Assembly (NCBI GenBank): GCA_034509425.1
Contig: JAVTVJ010000858.1
Coordinates: forward strand, 558,001 to 622,000
DNA from: Eopsaltria australis
Lineage: Eukaryota; Chordata; Aves; Passeriformes; Petroicidae
Length of the DNA stretch: 64,000 nt
Direction of reading: 5' to 3'
Shown: positions 25,148-38,194 of the stretch, in pieces
Position numbering within the stretch: the first letter of the stretch is position 1
Layout: each line of letters starts with the position of its first letter
Made by a program: the position numbers and the translations under genes
The notes under the pieces: model-generated
The model's database searches: none
What the model was told of the DNA's origin: nothing
Seen by the model: only the letters and a program-made list of their open reading frames with translations

Positions 25148-25467
25148 TGCCACGGAGAGGGGAGGAAACCGGCCTGGCCCAGGCTAGGCAAACAGAGCTG
25201 GCGAAGTTCTTTACCCAAGGACAGCAAGATGAAGCAGCCTGAGTTCTCTCTCTCTGTCCCTCTCCTCCCCCCCACACCATGCGGGCTGGCAGCCCCAGGC
25301 CATGTGGCTTGGAGAGACCTGACCCAGTTGGTGCAGAGGGGAGGAGAGCAGCATCTTTCCTTTGCGAACCCGAAGCCTCAAGAAAAGCTTCTTCAGGTGC
25401 TTTCCTGGTTTTATGAGCCACCTCCTCTTTCTACACTGGGAAATTTAACAGCAATTACCCCATGACA

Positions 25468-25472
25468 ACTGC
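25468..25472. repeat. Right target-site duplication of LTR
   Basis: ACTGC follows the terminal CA of the LTR and matches the left copy exactly. Confidence 0.8.
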
Positions 25473-28455
25473 TCAAATAGAAAGGAGAGTTTCAGATTTT
25501 TTTCTTAGAATAACCTCTGCCTCCTTTTTCTGGACACCCTCATCTCCTCTTGCTCCCAGACTACATGGCATAATGTTTACACTTCACTCAGCGACCAAAT
25601 TGATCTGTTTTCTTGCCTTACATTTCCTCCTTACTTTGCAATGCTAATCACTGTGGACAGAAGTCTTGCCACCACTGGCCAGACCATTTATTTTTGTTAC
25701 CTCGGATCATTTTCATGCATTATTCTGAAATGGCTAAAGTCCACTATGAGTCACTAAATATCCTATGATAGACTTATTCTAGAAGGATTGTAATAAAAAA
25801 TTTTCTGATAAACAAATACTATATTGAGTTGACTTCATAGGCATATTAAATTTCTTTTCAAAATAGTTCTTCAACAGGTATATAATTTGAAATAAATGAT
25901 GTATAGGTATTTTTCATTGCCCAGTCTCAAAGGAACACCTGGCAGAACAGATGAAAATTTCATTTCTGTACTTTCAAGTAAATATAAATGCTTTCAAAAT
26001 GAAGTAATGTGATCTGATGTAACACGATGTAACATTTCTGAAAATCATGCTTTGCAATGCCAATGTCCTAGTGGGTTTCCTCCTTCACTCTCCTGAGGAA
26101 AATCCACTCCCTGATGTTGTGGTGAACTGCTTGCAGAGCTTGGACAGAATCTCAAAACGGGTTTCACAATAGACGTTGTAAGGGTGAGAGGACTTAAGGT
26201 TTTCTCAGATGAAGAACACTCTGTCCAGGTTCTGCACAAAGTAGAGGCATTTTCTTCTTCAGGGTTCAGGATACCTCACCCACAGTGGGGTATTCCTGTG
26301 TCCTGGACCCTTTCCTCAAAATGGATGTCTTGCTTAATTGCTACATGAAAATAATTCTCTTCATTGAATTAATATGTGACAAAAAGGGTGGTGATTAGAG
26401 TCATCACTCCAATAAGATTCTTAGAAAATTAGGTTTGATTTAACGCATTAGAGGCCATTATGCCTTGCCAAGGGGTGCCTCAAGCCTGAGACAGCTCTGG
26501 CTAGACCCACAGTCAACTAGATCTCCATGGCACTATGTCCAGGAAATTTATCTTTCTTTGGAATGAGGTGTATTACCTAGGAACAGCAGTGCTCTGGCTT
26601 TTGGCACTCAGAATATCTTTGCTGACTGTGTGGTCTGCTGTATGAAATAACCTTGAATTTTATCAAAGTTGTGCAAGGCACAAACATGTGCAAAGGACAC
26701 TTCTAATGTTGCTCCAGAGACTGTCCATATAAGAGCTTTCATTTACCACAGGTAAAGCTCCTTATTATAGTTTGAATACAGGTGACTGTGCTTGCTTGTT
26801 GTTCCTACTGCAACCCCAGAGAACACTGGAAGACACACTGTGCCAGCTGCACTCAATAAAAGCATCTTCCTTATAAGCAGTCTTGCTGGCATTTAAAAAG
26901 AAAGTCACTTCTACTTGCTTGTGCCAATATGCCTTTTGAGAACACAGAAGGGAAAAATATCCATCTGGCCTTTATGCTGTGCTGATCATATACAAAGGAG
27001 GGAGTGATCTGGTGACCCAGTGTTGTGCTTCTCACAGGCTGTGTTTCAGCTGACGTTGAGCAGAGCTCTCACTGCACTGGGACTGTGTGGTAGGCAGTGG
27101 GCTTTCCACACCACTCAGGGATGGGTGGCACTCGCTCCTGCAGAGCTGGCACAGTCACACTGCAGGAGAGAACAGCCAGCTTGCATTGCTTACAATCCTC
27201 ATTGCCTCAGGGACAAACTAAGGTGATACACAGGACAGTAGTGGAGAAGAAAGGCTGAAAGTCTTGGATACTCTGTGCTGCACTTCCCTCTTTTGGAAGG
27301 TGGAATTAAATATATGCACATTTGTGTTCAATGGCAGTTGTGGTTTATATAAAACACAATAGACTGAGTCTTGTAAGGAGTAGAATTGAGGAATAGAGCC
27401 TACATGTATCAACAAGATTTCTATGAAACGCTTACCCAATACACTCAACTTCAAGTATTCTTAAAATCATTTGACTTAAAAAACAATAGTGCATTTGAGG
27501 ACTGTCATGTAGTAAACTTTTATTCTGAACTTTAGGAGTGCACACAGTTTGAGCTCTCAGTCTTGCAACAGCAAGAGCTGGAACCACTTAAACAAACAAA
27601 CCTAGATTCTCTCATGATCACCTGACTACAGATGTGTATTAAGAAAAATCCCAACTAAAGTATGTCTTAAGCTTAGAGCCCTCCATTAATCAAAGCTGAC
27701 TACCCTGTCAGTGTCTATATATATAGTAGATCTCCCTGCCAAACTTGCATTCTAAATACTTCTTGCAAAATGCAATGTACTATAAGCACTGCCCTCTCAG
27801 TGCTGTTTCTTCTCTCCACTTGTTATTAGAAGAGAACATTTTTGTTTAAGTTTGAAAATAAATTAGTGATTCTCCTGTTCCCTGATGACTCTTTTGTATG
27901 CTAGGACCCACTGGAGGGCAAAATAGAGAAGTTTCACGACAGCTAAAAGAGTCTGAACAGCAACAGAATAAAGAGCAATGAAATCTGCATCCAAGAAGCC
28001 AGTCTTCTATGTGACTTACCTTTTTAAAGATTTTGTCAACCCCTTTGAATTTCTAAAGGTTAGGGAGTGGTGAAAGTTTCAGACTTAATTTTCTGCAGTA
28101 AGATAGATAAACTTCTTTACAATGACATCCCCAAAGAAGTCAGTTACAGCACCTGACACCTACTGCATTTCTTCGATTAATTTTTAGTGCTAACAGTGGA
28201 GCGAGAACAATTACCAATGCTCTTTAGAAGCACAAAAAGAAATGTATGTAACACAGCAATTATTATACAAGATATCTTTTCACTGACAAACGAAACCTGA
28301 ATGAAAAAATCTCCAGGCATTAACATGTATTGATCTGCTTGCCAAGTTATCAGCTCAAACACAGCCTTAGAATATTAATAGAATTCTCCTGTGAATTTTT
28401 ATACCCAAAGACTTGGGATAAATTGCTGACAGAATAGCTTTCAGAAACACCATAG

Positions 28456-28479
28456 ACTTCACAGGAAAACCTGTGAAGT
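28456..28479. repeat. Perfect 10-bp inverted repeat with AAAA loop
   Basis: ACTTCACAGG and CCTGTGAAGT are exact reverse complements separated by AAAA. The hairpin is not followed by a T run and no gene lies beside it. Confidence 0.85.
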
Positions 28480-31400
28480 AGGTAGATTTTAACTAATTTC
28501 CAGCCTCTAGCCACTTCTGTGTTTATGACAAACAGGGAGAAGCTCAGGAAGCTCTGTTGGATAGAATCTGATCCTATGCCTGACTTGATCTTGATTCACT
28601 AGAGCCAGTTAACACCAGGGAATTTTCTTTGAGATTGTTCTTTGTGATTGCTTCCTGAAATAATTATACAGAAATAGAATTCAGACCTGCACTTGCCAAA
28701 GTAACATTTTTAGAGCTGAACATGAAAACCCTCATCCTAACCTCTTAATTTACTTCCCCTCCTACTGAAATTGTCTCATTGTCCATAAAGTAAGTTCATG
28801 AGAGAACAGTTCCAGACACCATAAATCAATTAATCCAAAAGAAGGAGACAACAGGCAATCTGATTTGCAACCCACTTCACTCATGTTTGCAAACATGTCT
28901 CATTATGTCCATCCATCTAAGTCTGTAGAGGGAATGCTAGAGGAGATAGTGGCAGCGTTACAGGGATCACCTTAAATTATGAGACTCCAAGGCAAAGTCC
29001 CTCAAATTCATACTTTCAGAGCAATGTAAATCCTCAAATCTCTCTCCTAAGGTTTTGGAGGATTCAAGTAAACACACATCCACAATTTCTGAGACTCTAA
29101 AATGCTCCACAATTTTCTTTGAGGTTATTCTACATGTGGTCCTGTATACCCAGTTTGACTACAGAAAAGAGTCCTGTTCTCTGCAAATTATCAAGAAACA
29201 TGACAGTGGTTAGTTTCTACCTTTGAGCTTTCCAGCCATGAGCATACTTTCACTATCAGTAACTTCACAAAGTCTCAGAAATTGTTTAGCAATGGGTCAG
29301 AACTGAGGCTCACATCTCTTTTACCTCTCAGACCCCACCTACACCAGCACCAGCTTCTCTCAGCCAGCTTGGCTCAGCTCCAGCTGCTAAATTTCTTGAT
29401 TGCTGTGACATTTCTGCATTTTCCCATACGTTTCCTTCTCCTTCCACAAGAATCTAGGAGATTCAAAGGCTAGTGTTTAAGGAGGGATATACAACCAACC
29501 ATCCTTCCAGCTTCAGTGTAATTACCAGTGCAAAAATGCCATTGTACCTTAGTGGAAAAGAGAGAGAGATCCAGTATCAGTGAAGAAAACAATCATAGCT
29601 GGTGGCAACTGAGTTATTGACCTTGATCTGTAGCTCTTCACTTTCTTGGTTGCTTAGCTATTTGAGAAACAACTTTGCCTTTTTTAGGCAGCTCCGGGTA
29701 GCCAGGTTTTCTCAGGGTAGAGCCTGTGCAGTGATCTACGTGCAGCTGGAAAGTGAAGGACAAAGAGCAGTGTTCCCTTAACCTGGGATTCACTGAGCCA
29801 AAATGTGACAGAGCCAAAACGTACTGAATCTCTGGTTACAATGCAAGGCTTGACTATTGGCTCAGTTTTCTGTCCAACTCTAGGTAGAACTCAGTCCTCT
29901 CAATACTGGTTTTTCATCTTTCTGTATGTTTCTAGAATGTGTTCTGAGGGTCCAAAACAAAAAACTGAATTTTCTACCTTCCTAGATTTTTTGCCCGTTA
30001 CTCTTTCCTTATTTGATTGTACGCTTTCCCATAGCAAGGACTACCTTTATCTCATGAATGAAGAAAAGACTCTTAATTACAGGAAGGAACAGTGAAAATA
30101 AATGAGTAAATCAATAAGGCTAAAATGCCTCAGTGTCATTCAGACCAGAGCAAAATATAATACCTGGAATGCTGAATAAAAATCTACTTCTGTTATAGGA
30201 CATTGGACAACATACCCTGGCATTCTGATATGGGTATCTCTGTACTTTATGAGTTAAAAGGAATAGTTCCTTTCTGGAGTCTCCGAAAGTTACAAACTTA
30301 AAGACTGGCGCCTATGAAAATTCTTTGGGATTTAAAAGTGCTTGGAGGTCAACCTTTTTATTTTTTTCCCCCTGGGAATTTTGAAAGTTTTAGTTTTATG
30401 TTTTTTGGGGTTGGAGTGGGTGCAGAGGTAGAGTAAGCTTTGGCACATGGAGGACATCAGTATGCCAAGAAATTTCTTCAGAGATATTTTCTCCATTTCC
30501 TCTTAGGGGAGGCTTGCCAGTCACATAAGATCAGCAGAACTTTTACCCAGCATTTTAGTGCCACAGCTCTCTTCTTTCTCTCTGTTTGGGGTTAGCATAG
30601 CTCAGCACAAAATATTCTAGACTATCGGTAAAGTGTTGACAAAAAAAGCTAATCTGATCACAGTCTCTAAGAGTTCTGGTCTTGATGCTTGTTTCTGTCA
30701 TAACCATACACAGACAGGGAAATAAAGTAGGGAGGTGTTTTCTGAAGCAGACACCAAAATTTGCATTCAAGTTCCACTGGCTCTCAGTCACATTTGGAGA
30801 GATAGCTGTATTTTACACCTCTGGAAATCTGATTTTACACCTGTCTTCTTCCCTGTTCTGAGGAGAGACGTGAGAGATGTTTTCTAAATTCATTTTAAGA
30901 TCAGAATTAAAATAGCTGCCCTTCAACACTGGAAAAAAAAATGCCTCCCTTTGCCCTTCACAGTTTTTTGTCACTTCACCTAGGGCATCTCAGTGCTGCA
31001 AAATAGTTCTAAGTATCTTTAGGTCATCTCTTTGTAGATACAATATATGGCACCAAGCTTCCAGGAAAAGCTTCAAAATAGGGGCAGACCACAACACAAA
31101 GTGAATTTTTCACTAGACAGGTACTATATAATTTTAATTTGGAGTTCAAACTGCTTAGGAGATGCAGTCTATGGTGACAGCACTATTAGAGTTCACCCTT
31201 GCTCTCAGCTGGAAGTAACAAGGTAGGCAGAAACAATGAAAGTGATCAGATGTGATCTGTGTCTGTCATTTAAACAGGGGAGCCATGCCTAATGAACCTC
31301 CCTGTGATACTTTAAAAATCAATGGTCATTCTATATTCATTCATTTAAAATAGAAAACCACTAAAAGAATTTTCAGGCCAACACATTCATATTTTTGCTG

Positions 31401-32734
31401 CAAAATTTATCAAGACATGCTTAATTTGAGTAGTAGGAACAAGAAGTACAGGCTTATTGAAAAAGTTTCAATAGGCAACAAGGTAAAACAAATGCATACT
31501 CTGTAAAACAATATTTTACATTACTGATCTAATGACAGAGAGCACCATGCTGCTCAGCAGTTCTGCTCATTGCCTGAAGCTTTATTCTCATGCAGTCCCA
31601 CTGACATCTGATTGTGCTGTATGATGCTGATTAGTGTGAACAGAGTACAGAATCTGATCTTTCCTAATTAAGATACATAAGACGAACACACAGAGAACCT
31701 TCCCCTCCTGACATGCCAATTTTCAGCGTCACAGGTTCTGTGCCATTGGGCACAAATCTATTAGCAGCTCAGCAATGATGTGGCTGGCCAGCCCCAAGGA
31801 CTGTACTTCTCTGCCTAACAGATCTTCATTCTGGGAATTTAATTTGTCAGTCAGATATTACAGAGAAAACATTCTAAGCCCTTACTATTTGTCAGATGTA
31901 CAATTTAATTCAGTGTTAGTACTTGCCTGTACGTTTCTAACCTTCGCTGCCGCCCTTTTGGGTTTTTTTTTCTGTTGTGTCAGTTTTGCATAATCTGTCA
32001 TGGGAGCTTTGAGGCTCCTGCATCAATTAGAAATTCTGCTTCTCAATTGAATTAAGCACTTCCTAGCAGAGATTTCCTCATTATTTCATTTATAAAAGCC
32101 TTATTATCTTGGCAACTTTCACCACTCAAGTGTCCATAAGAAATTATACAACCATTTAAGCAAGACTCCCTGCTTATCTCAGATGCAAACACCATGATTC
32201 ATTGCATTTTAGATAAACACTGCTAATTCAAACCAAGTTTTTGTTGGATCCATGTACAATACATCCTTTACAGCAAAAAACAACTACAGCATTACTTTTA
32301 TTCACGAACACTAGCACCATCTGGCTTTATCATGATTACTGAGACTTTGTAGGGTTTTCTTTCACTTCCCCAAAATGCTGGTGAGGAGATTAAAACAGCC
32401 CCGATCCATTGCAGTCTTTCTTTATGGGAAGAAAAAAATTTTCTATGCCTTCAACTGTACCTCCCCATTTTCACCACATCTTGGCCTGCTCCCCATCACT
32501 GCAGTGGAAGGAATTAACTCTTGTCTGTCATAAAGACAAACACTTTGCAATGGGTTGGGAACCAGGAAATCTACTACTTTGCTGCTCAATTATATGCTAC
32601 AGTGAATATGTCAAAGGAAATACCCAAGTATTTAGAAGTGTACTTTGACTCATCTCTTAGCTAGTCAACTAAAAACTAACACTAAAAAACACAGTCTTTT
32701 TTTCCCCTCCCCATCAACAATCTTGACAACCTCT

Positions 32735-32834
32735 AGGACTGCTTCTGGTCTGTTTCTGTGCAAAAACAATCTCAGGGATTTTAAAGGACTAAGTTCTGGC
32801 TTGTTTTTGTGTAAAGAAGATCAGATCCATGCAT
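32735..32834. repeat. Diverged 50-bp tandem duplication
   Basis: AGGACTGCTTCTGGTCTGTT... and AGGACTAAGTTCTGGCTTGT... begin 50 bp apart and share a following TTTNTGTG(C/T)AAA block. Both copies translate as SGLFLCK in the same plus frame because the unit keeps phase to within one indel. Divergence suggests an old duplication. Confidence 0.6.
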
Positions 32835-33431
32835 ACATCCAGCAACACTGGACAATATTATAATTATTTAAAATCTGAAAGTGCTTCAGAAAACTAAAAG
32901 CTCATATATTATCTCACTCACAAGAAATAATAAATCAAGGTAATATTCATACACTAGTGAAAATCCCAAAGACAGAGAGTGTAACATAGGATTTACTCTA
33001 AAATTTTTGCATTGGTCATTTAAAGCAATTTTCCATTGGCTTGTCATAATGGTTTCTCTAATAGAGATAAACTAATCTTTCTGGATAAAAAAATAAAAGC
33101 AGTAAAAATTTACCCAGTTCTTCACACAAAAATTAAACTACATATCTTCAGAGGACAAAAATAACTAAAATTATTGTCAAGTTCAAGGCTTTAATTTATT
33201 TAACTACAATCAGAAATGCTGCTGAAACAGAATAAACAATAGTGTTTTCCTGTGATTTTTTTTTTACCAAATTCTTCAAGCAAAGTGGTCATATTACCAT
33301 TGGAGTTCTTAAAATTATATAAATGAAATTCACAGTCTACTGTCACAAAATGTTGGGCCCCTGCTCTTTGGTCAGGAAACACTCTAGACAAAGCCAAACT
33401 CTGTGTTTGGGATGCATTTTACTCTACTCAC

Positions 33432-33484
33432 AGAATAGAGAATACAATACACAAAAATACAATAAAATATTACAAAAATACAAG
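33432..33484. repeat. A-rich repeat of ATACAA-type units
   Basis: Repeated AATACAATAC, AAAAATACAATA and ACAAAAATACAAG units make an A-rich imperfect minisatellite of about 53 bp. Confidence 0.6.
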
Positions 33485-34299
33485 TTTTCCTAACCTGTGT
33501 GTGCAAATTGCAAATTGCAGCTGTTTTTAGCTCTCACTCCTCCCTTCGGATGCAGGAGCACAGGACATGGCCTCAAGAAGGAAGCTTTTCTTCTCCAAAT
33601 AGAAAAATGCATGTTGGTCAGTTCTGTGGGTAGGGAACATGCAGATTAATCTGTGAGGCATAAGGCTGATGTGGTCCCATATTGCACATGTACTACCCAG
33701 TACAGCCTTTAAACTTTGTGCATTTTTGCCATTGAAAGGGAAAAAAACCCCACAAAAAACCAAAGAATGGTGTTGCTCGTGAAATGTCGATAGAAAGAAA
33801 AGAAAATGTTTTCTGTGTAAACTGCTTGATGGGTTGAGAGCCTGGGGTTGAAGCAGACACTAGTGAGGAGCTGTAATATCCATGTCCTGTCCTCTTGTCT
33901 GTTCAGCACAAATTAAGCTGCCTTGACTATTGCCTGATTATTTCTTAAATGAAAAATAATATCTAATATATCTTTAAACCAGAGAAATGGTAGTTTTGGT
34001 TAATTTTATAGGTGCTTTAGTCTCAGGAGAACTGAATGTTCTAGTTGGCATTGTTTACCATATTTTTTTTTACACTTAGGAAGAGAAAGCATTAAACACA
34101 AAGACCAAATATAAAATGTAAACTCAGAGGATAAAAATCAATTGTGACTCTTATCTGCATTCTTACGGAAAGACTAAGGAGGACCTTATTTTGAGACCTG
34201 TAAATAAATTATGCTTAATAAAACAAGGGCATAGTCTCAGGTCCATAAATTACCAGTAAAGCTATGCCTTCAGCCTGGATCATCTCTCTGTGAGAAAAA

Positions 34300-34480
34300 A
34301 ACAGTTAAATATTCATAGCATTGGTTATGAAATTCTCGCAGAAGCAAATTAAGGAAGTTGGCAATTGACTTGCTGCTCTCAGTAATGCACTCGCTCCAGG
34401 GAGCGGCTGGGCTAATCCAATACTCAATTGATTAATATATTAGCAGCTGCCAAATATGTTTTTTCAAGGCACTGGGACTT
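34300..34480. promoter_or_regulatory. Candidate enhancer-like conserved element
   Basis: This block combines a bicoid-type homeodomain word (GGGCTAATCC), clustered TAAT words (CAATTGATTAATATATTAGC), an E-box (CAGCTG) directly after them, and two intact CpGs in ACTCGCTCC and GGAGCGGC. It has no coding potential and no repeat character. Such combinations are typical of deeply conserved developmental enhancers, but conservation is not visible from one genome, so the call is inference. Confidence 0.3.
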
Positions 34481-34911
34481 GTGTACCAAGTCTGGAAGGA
34501 ACATGTGCTCAATCTTGGCATCTGAGCCTCAGTAATGAGAGGTAATCTCTGGAAAAAAAGCCCAGCCTTGTTCTCATCTGCTCCTGAAGATTTCTTATGT
34601 CCACCTGTGATTTTGAGAATTCACTCATGGAAATTTAACACCTGCCTGGTTACATTTACATGTCTGGATATGCATTTGGCTGTGCTTGGACAATAAAGCT
34701 ATTAATTTACCCACATATTGTGTCTAGTAATCATCAAATGGACACACATTTTAAATGAAAAATTGTCCTTTAAGGATAAACCTTAGTGAGGTTAGGTGGT
34801 ACCTGTGAAGATATTGTTAAATCCAATCATGCTTTGTATAATAGTAATTTATTTCATGCTTTCATAAAAAATTAGGCTATCTTATAAGTACAGACTTGAA
34901 AAGTAATAACT

Positions 34912-34945
34912 AACACTAATTAATTGATTAATTAAGTAATAGCAT
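34912..34945. promoter_or_regulatory. Cluster of TAAT homeodomain-type words
   Basis: ACTAATTAATTGATTAATTA is nearly palindromic and holds overlapping TAAT/ATTA cores. It could bind homeodomain proteins, but AT-rich sequence produces such clusters by chance. Confidence 0.25.
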
Positions 34946-35164
34946 GATTCATTTTTATAAGAACATCTACCTGGTTAACATTCTATATGGTTGAAAAATC
35001 TTAAAACCAGAACTCGCCTCCACAAGTAGAATAGTTTTCATTAGTGTTTCCCCTCTTTCTTCTCCCTTTTAAGAATGGTAAAAAATAAGGATAAAGAATT
35101 TACTTTCCAAATTTAATTTTCAGTTCAAACAAATCAAAGGTGTAGATGAAAACCTTTCTTCTTA

Positions 35165-35191
35165 CCTAGCTAGGATTCCATATATATGGAA
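35165..35191. repeat. Two adjacent perfect palindromes
   Basis: CCTAGCTAGG (35165-35174) is followed one base later by TTCCATATATATGGAA (35176-35191). Both are exact palindromes. The second resembles a CArG box but has eight A/T between CC and GG instead of six. Confidence 0.85.
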
Positions 35192-37134
35192 CTTTTTATA
35201 TAGTTTACCATTTTTAAAAAATTCCAAACCAGACAGATTTTTCCTGGCTATGGTCTTTGTTGAAAAGACACCATGCAGTGGAAGGAAAAAGGATAAAATT
35301 GCATTCCTACACCATTACCACCTTCCCTATGACACCAGCCTAAAAATCCCTTTGTATATTTCCACATAATTTTTTCCTCTCTTTCAGGATTTTCCACCCA
35401 CTGCACTAGCTAGTTTATGCATCTAAACATCTGTGTTTATTTTTTTCCCCAGTACTATATTGTAAATAAGGTATTTACTGAGCTAAATAGCTAAATGTTA
35501 TGTTTCCAAATGATTATACAATACCTGAATGATAGGTCTGATTTCTCTCTTTCTCTAAATGCGATGTTTGCAATCATTCCAAAATAACTGCCATTAGCCA
35601 TTTGGAAAAAGCAGAGTCAGTGTACACTTTCCCACTCAGTGCTCTAATTGCATCTACCTGTAGAGCTTCTCAGTTTGCACTCTTTAAATCTGATGGCAAA
35701 AAACCACCAAGTACACAACATACTGCACTGAGACCAAGACAAACTGCATGACATACATCAGACAAGAGTGAGCACTGGAATTTTTAATACTTTGGGAATT
35801 ATTGACACAAGTTCAACTCTGATGGCAGGAAAACAAAAGAAAGGTAGAAACTTAAACAACAGTCTTTCTTTTATCTAACTTCCATTGTTAATGTTTGATT
35901 TTAGACTCCATCTCCTAAGCAACTTTCACCTGTGTTTCCTTTTTCTTATCTTGGGTTGTGAACTCCTGAATGCATTTGAATACTAAGAAGTAATCTCTCA
36001 ACAGAGGGAGAGAGGACAAGTCACCATCTGGAAGAAACATCTGGCTTGAGTCCATATAGGAAAAGGCCTCGTATCAGGCACTCAAATACTGAGTGTACAA
36101 GCCCAGCCACAGTTTCACAATCCTCACCTGCCCTCTATAGTTTGTGAGGAGGTTTCACGCTGCAGTAGGCTGAGCCTTACAAGATGAGAATTTGCAAGAA
36201 AGTTTGAATGACTGCAAAGAAACTGTTGCCATTTGAAGCAGAAATGCATCACCTGCTACAGCTCAGTTTCTAAACAAATGCCTATTGTTACATGACAATA
36301 CAAATTATATTTTCAGGCTAGAAAAATTAGTGACAAAATTTGGCAGATTAATGTTTGATGGCATATGGGCCACTGGAATGTATATTATTTCCTCTGAATA
36401 ATGAGAAGCAGTTTTAAGAATCTAAGAAACAAAATAAGCTTTATAATTAATTCCAACCCTGCGTTTGGTTCACAGGAAGTATGCTGCAAATTCATGTGAA
36501 CATTATTTGCCTCAGTAGAACTCCTTCCTACAGTCATTTATGCATAAAAGGAGCTATATGAGTGAGGTTATTTTTTCTTAATGAATATGAGAAGTTCAGC
36601 TTGCTCCCATTGATTTCCATTGTTAGTGAAACCTTTGGGTTTTCTGTGCTCTTTTGGTCTGTGTTGAGTATTATTTACCACTGGCATATCTGATTGCATC
36701 TCTGTGTTTTCTCTAGGTCATTTCTGAGTTTTCATGTGGTTATGACATTTTTCAGCATATGAGTCACTGCAAGAAGTACAGTGTGTGCACTAGAGTCAAA
36801 CCAGGAAAGGACAGCTGCAACTGATATGAGAGGAAGATACCAATTCTCATGACACTAAATGAACCAACATGGGGACTGTTCAGTTAATTACATCAAGATA
36901 AACAGAAAAAACCAATATATGCAAAGATTAAGGAATTAGGCATACTCATCAGTCACCATTCCATTTCTCTGAAAATAGGGTTACTATGGCCCTGTCTGGA
37001 ATTTCCAAGGCTTTCTGGAAGTTGGGGCCTGTCAGGAAGGCTCTACATATACAAACAGGTTTGGTGCTTGAGCTGCAAAGTCAGCATTGCCTGGAAATAT
37101 CCAACTTACTTCAATTTTAGGAAAGCTGAATTGC

Positions 37135-37150
37135 CATATGTCGACATATG
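37135..37150. repeat. Perfect 16-bp palindrome
   Basis: CATATGTCGACATATG is its own reverse complement, with a central CpG. It contains two E-box-like CATATG words flanking GTCGAC. About one such palindrome is expected by chance in a window of this size. Confidence 0.9.
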
Positions 37151-38125
37151 AATGAAAAGAGCAGATAGTTGGCAGCAATGGAAAAGTTGCTCTGACACAA
37201 CCAGTATGATTTCAGTAAGTAAGTGAAAACTTAAAAATCATGTAGGGGAAAGGTCTTGAGAAACTTAGACATAGAATAACACTACTTGGGAAAAAGAATA
37301 ATCCTGTGTGAAGAAAGCGGCGTTTCAGAGAAAAGTGTGCAGAGCACTTTCCCCTTTTCAGACATATGTGATTATTCTGCTGCAATCCAAGTCATTAGGA
37401 TGTAACAATCTGGATCAGGAGGTGACAGCACACACAGAGCCTTTCTTCTCCATGCTGATTACCTGGAAGTGCTTTTTGTTCTCTCCAAGGCACAGCCTGA
37501 AAGGTTTTCTAATTACTTCTCAGCCTAAGGACTGCTTCCAAGGCTGTGTGGAGACTGAGATTGGCATCCTCTATCACACTACCCACGCTCCTTCAACTCT
37601 TTCTAGACAGAATTTGAATCCCTAAGGCTCCCATGCTTTCTTATGCCACAGCCCAGTTGTTAATCACGTGAGGTCATTTTCTTGACATACCTGAAGCACA
37701 GTTCTCATGCTCTGTCAGACAGTTTGAACTGGACAAGCACATATTAGATAGTACTTTGGGCTGCAAAGCTGCAACACAGAGTCCAGAATAAATCCAGAGG
37801 TTGTGTTACTTGGACATGAGTGGCAGCTGCAGAAGGTGTTTTCCATAAACACTGTGAATACATGGCATCTGCACCATTTGGCCTTAGGCTCAGGGACTGC
37901 TCACTCTTTATTCAGCAGGATCCTTTGGGCAGACGTGCACCTTCATACATTTAGAGGTCACCTACAGTAGCACACTAATTCTGAACAAAATATCGACCAG
38001 CTTATATCCACTGGCTCCTTCTGATCCAAACATATGTCCCCTTTTCCCTTCTGGAAATTGCCTGAGCTATCCTGCAAATACTATGCTAACAGTATCATTC
38101 CAGGCATCACTTTAAGTGTCAAGAA

Positions 38126-38194
38126 TAACGTCACTGTGGTGCTTGTACCCTGACCCTGTGGAGCTTTTCCTGTAGCCTGGGGGGTATTTATAAG
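38126..38194 (+). promoter_or_regulatory. Promoter-like CRE and TATA pairing
   Basis: TAACGTCA, close to a cAMP-response element, lies 52 bases before TATTTATAAG, a good TATA-like word flanked by G-rich sequence. Spacing fits a core promoter. No transcript or coding exon can be linked to it. Confidence 0.15.

Larger units (their letters stand above)
23789..25467 (-). mobile_element. Solo endogenous retrovirus LTR, minus strand
   Basis: The 1,679-bp block starts TGTTAGGG and ends CCCCATGACA on the plus strand, giving the canonical TG...CA ends with imperfect terminal inverted repeats, and is flanked by 5-bp ACTGC duplications. Orientation is taken as minus because AATAAA on that strand (23928-23933) lies about 140 bp from the corresponding end, as a polyadenylation signal should. 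In that orientation the first 750 bp (25467 down to 24720) is GC- and CpG-rich with GC boxes, as expected of U3, and the rest is AT-rich. No gag, pol or env sequence accompanies it, so it is a solo LTR left by recombination or a non-autonomous remnant. It is long for an LTR. Frames inside it, such as one of 128 codons at 25035-25421, are not genes. Confidence 0.78.
25473..34299. other. Long unique-looking non-coding stretch
   Basis: No recognised exon, RNA gene or large interspersed repeat across almost 9 kb. Features seen are a 24-base hairpin at 28456-28479, a diverged 50-bp tandem duplication at 32735-32834 and an A-rich tract at 33432-33484. Two intervals, around 31520-31700 and 31990-32110, have a conserved-element texture (TAAT-rich words without simple repeats), but this is weaker than in the blocks listed separately. 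Confidence 0.5.

Noticed and set aside
25035..25421. 128-codon frame on the minus strand and overlapping plus-strand frames
   Set aside because: They are inside the GC-rich half of the solo LTR, where few stop codons are expected on either strand.
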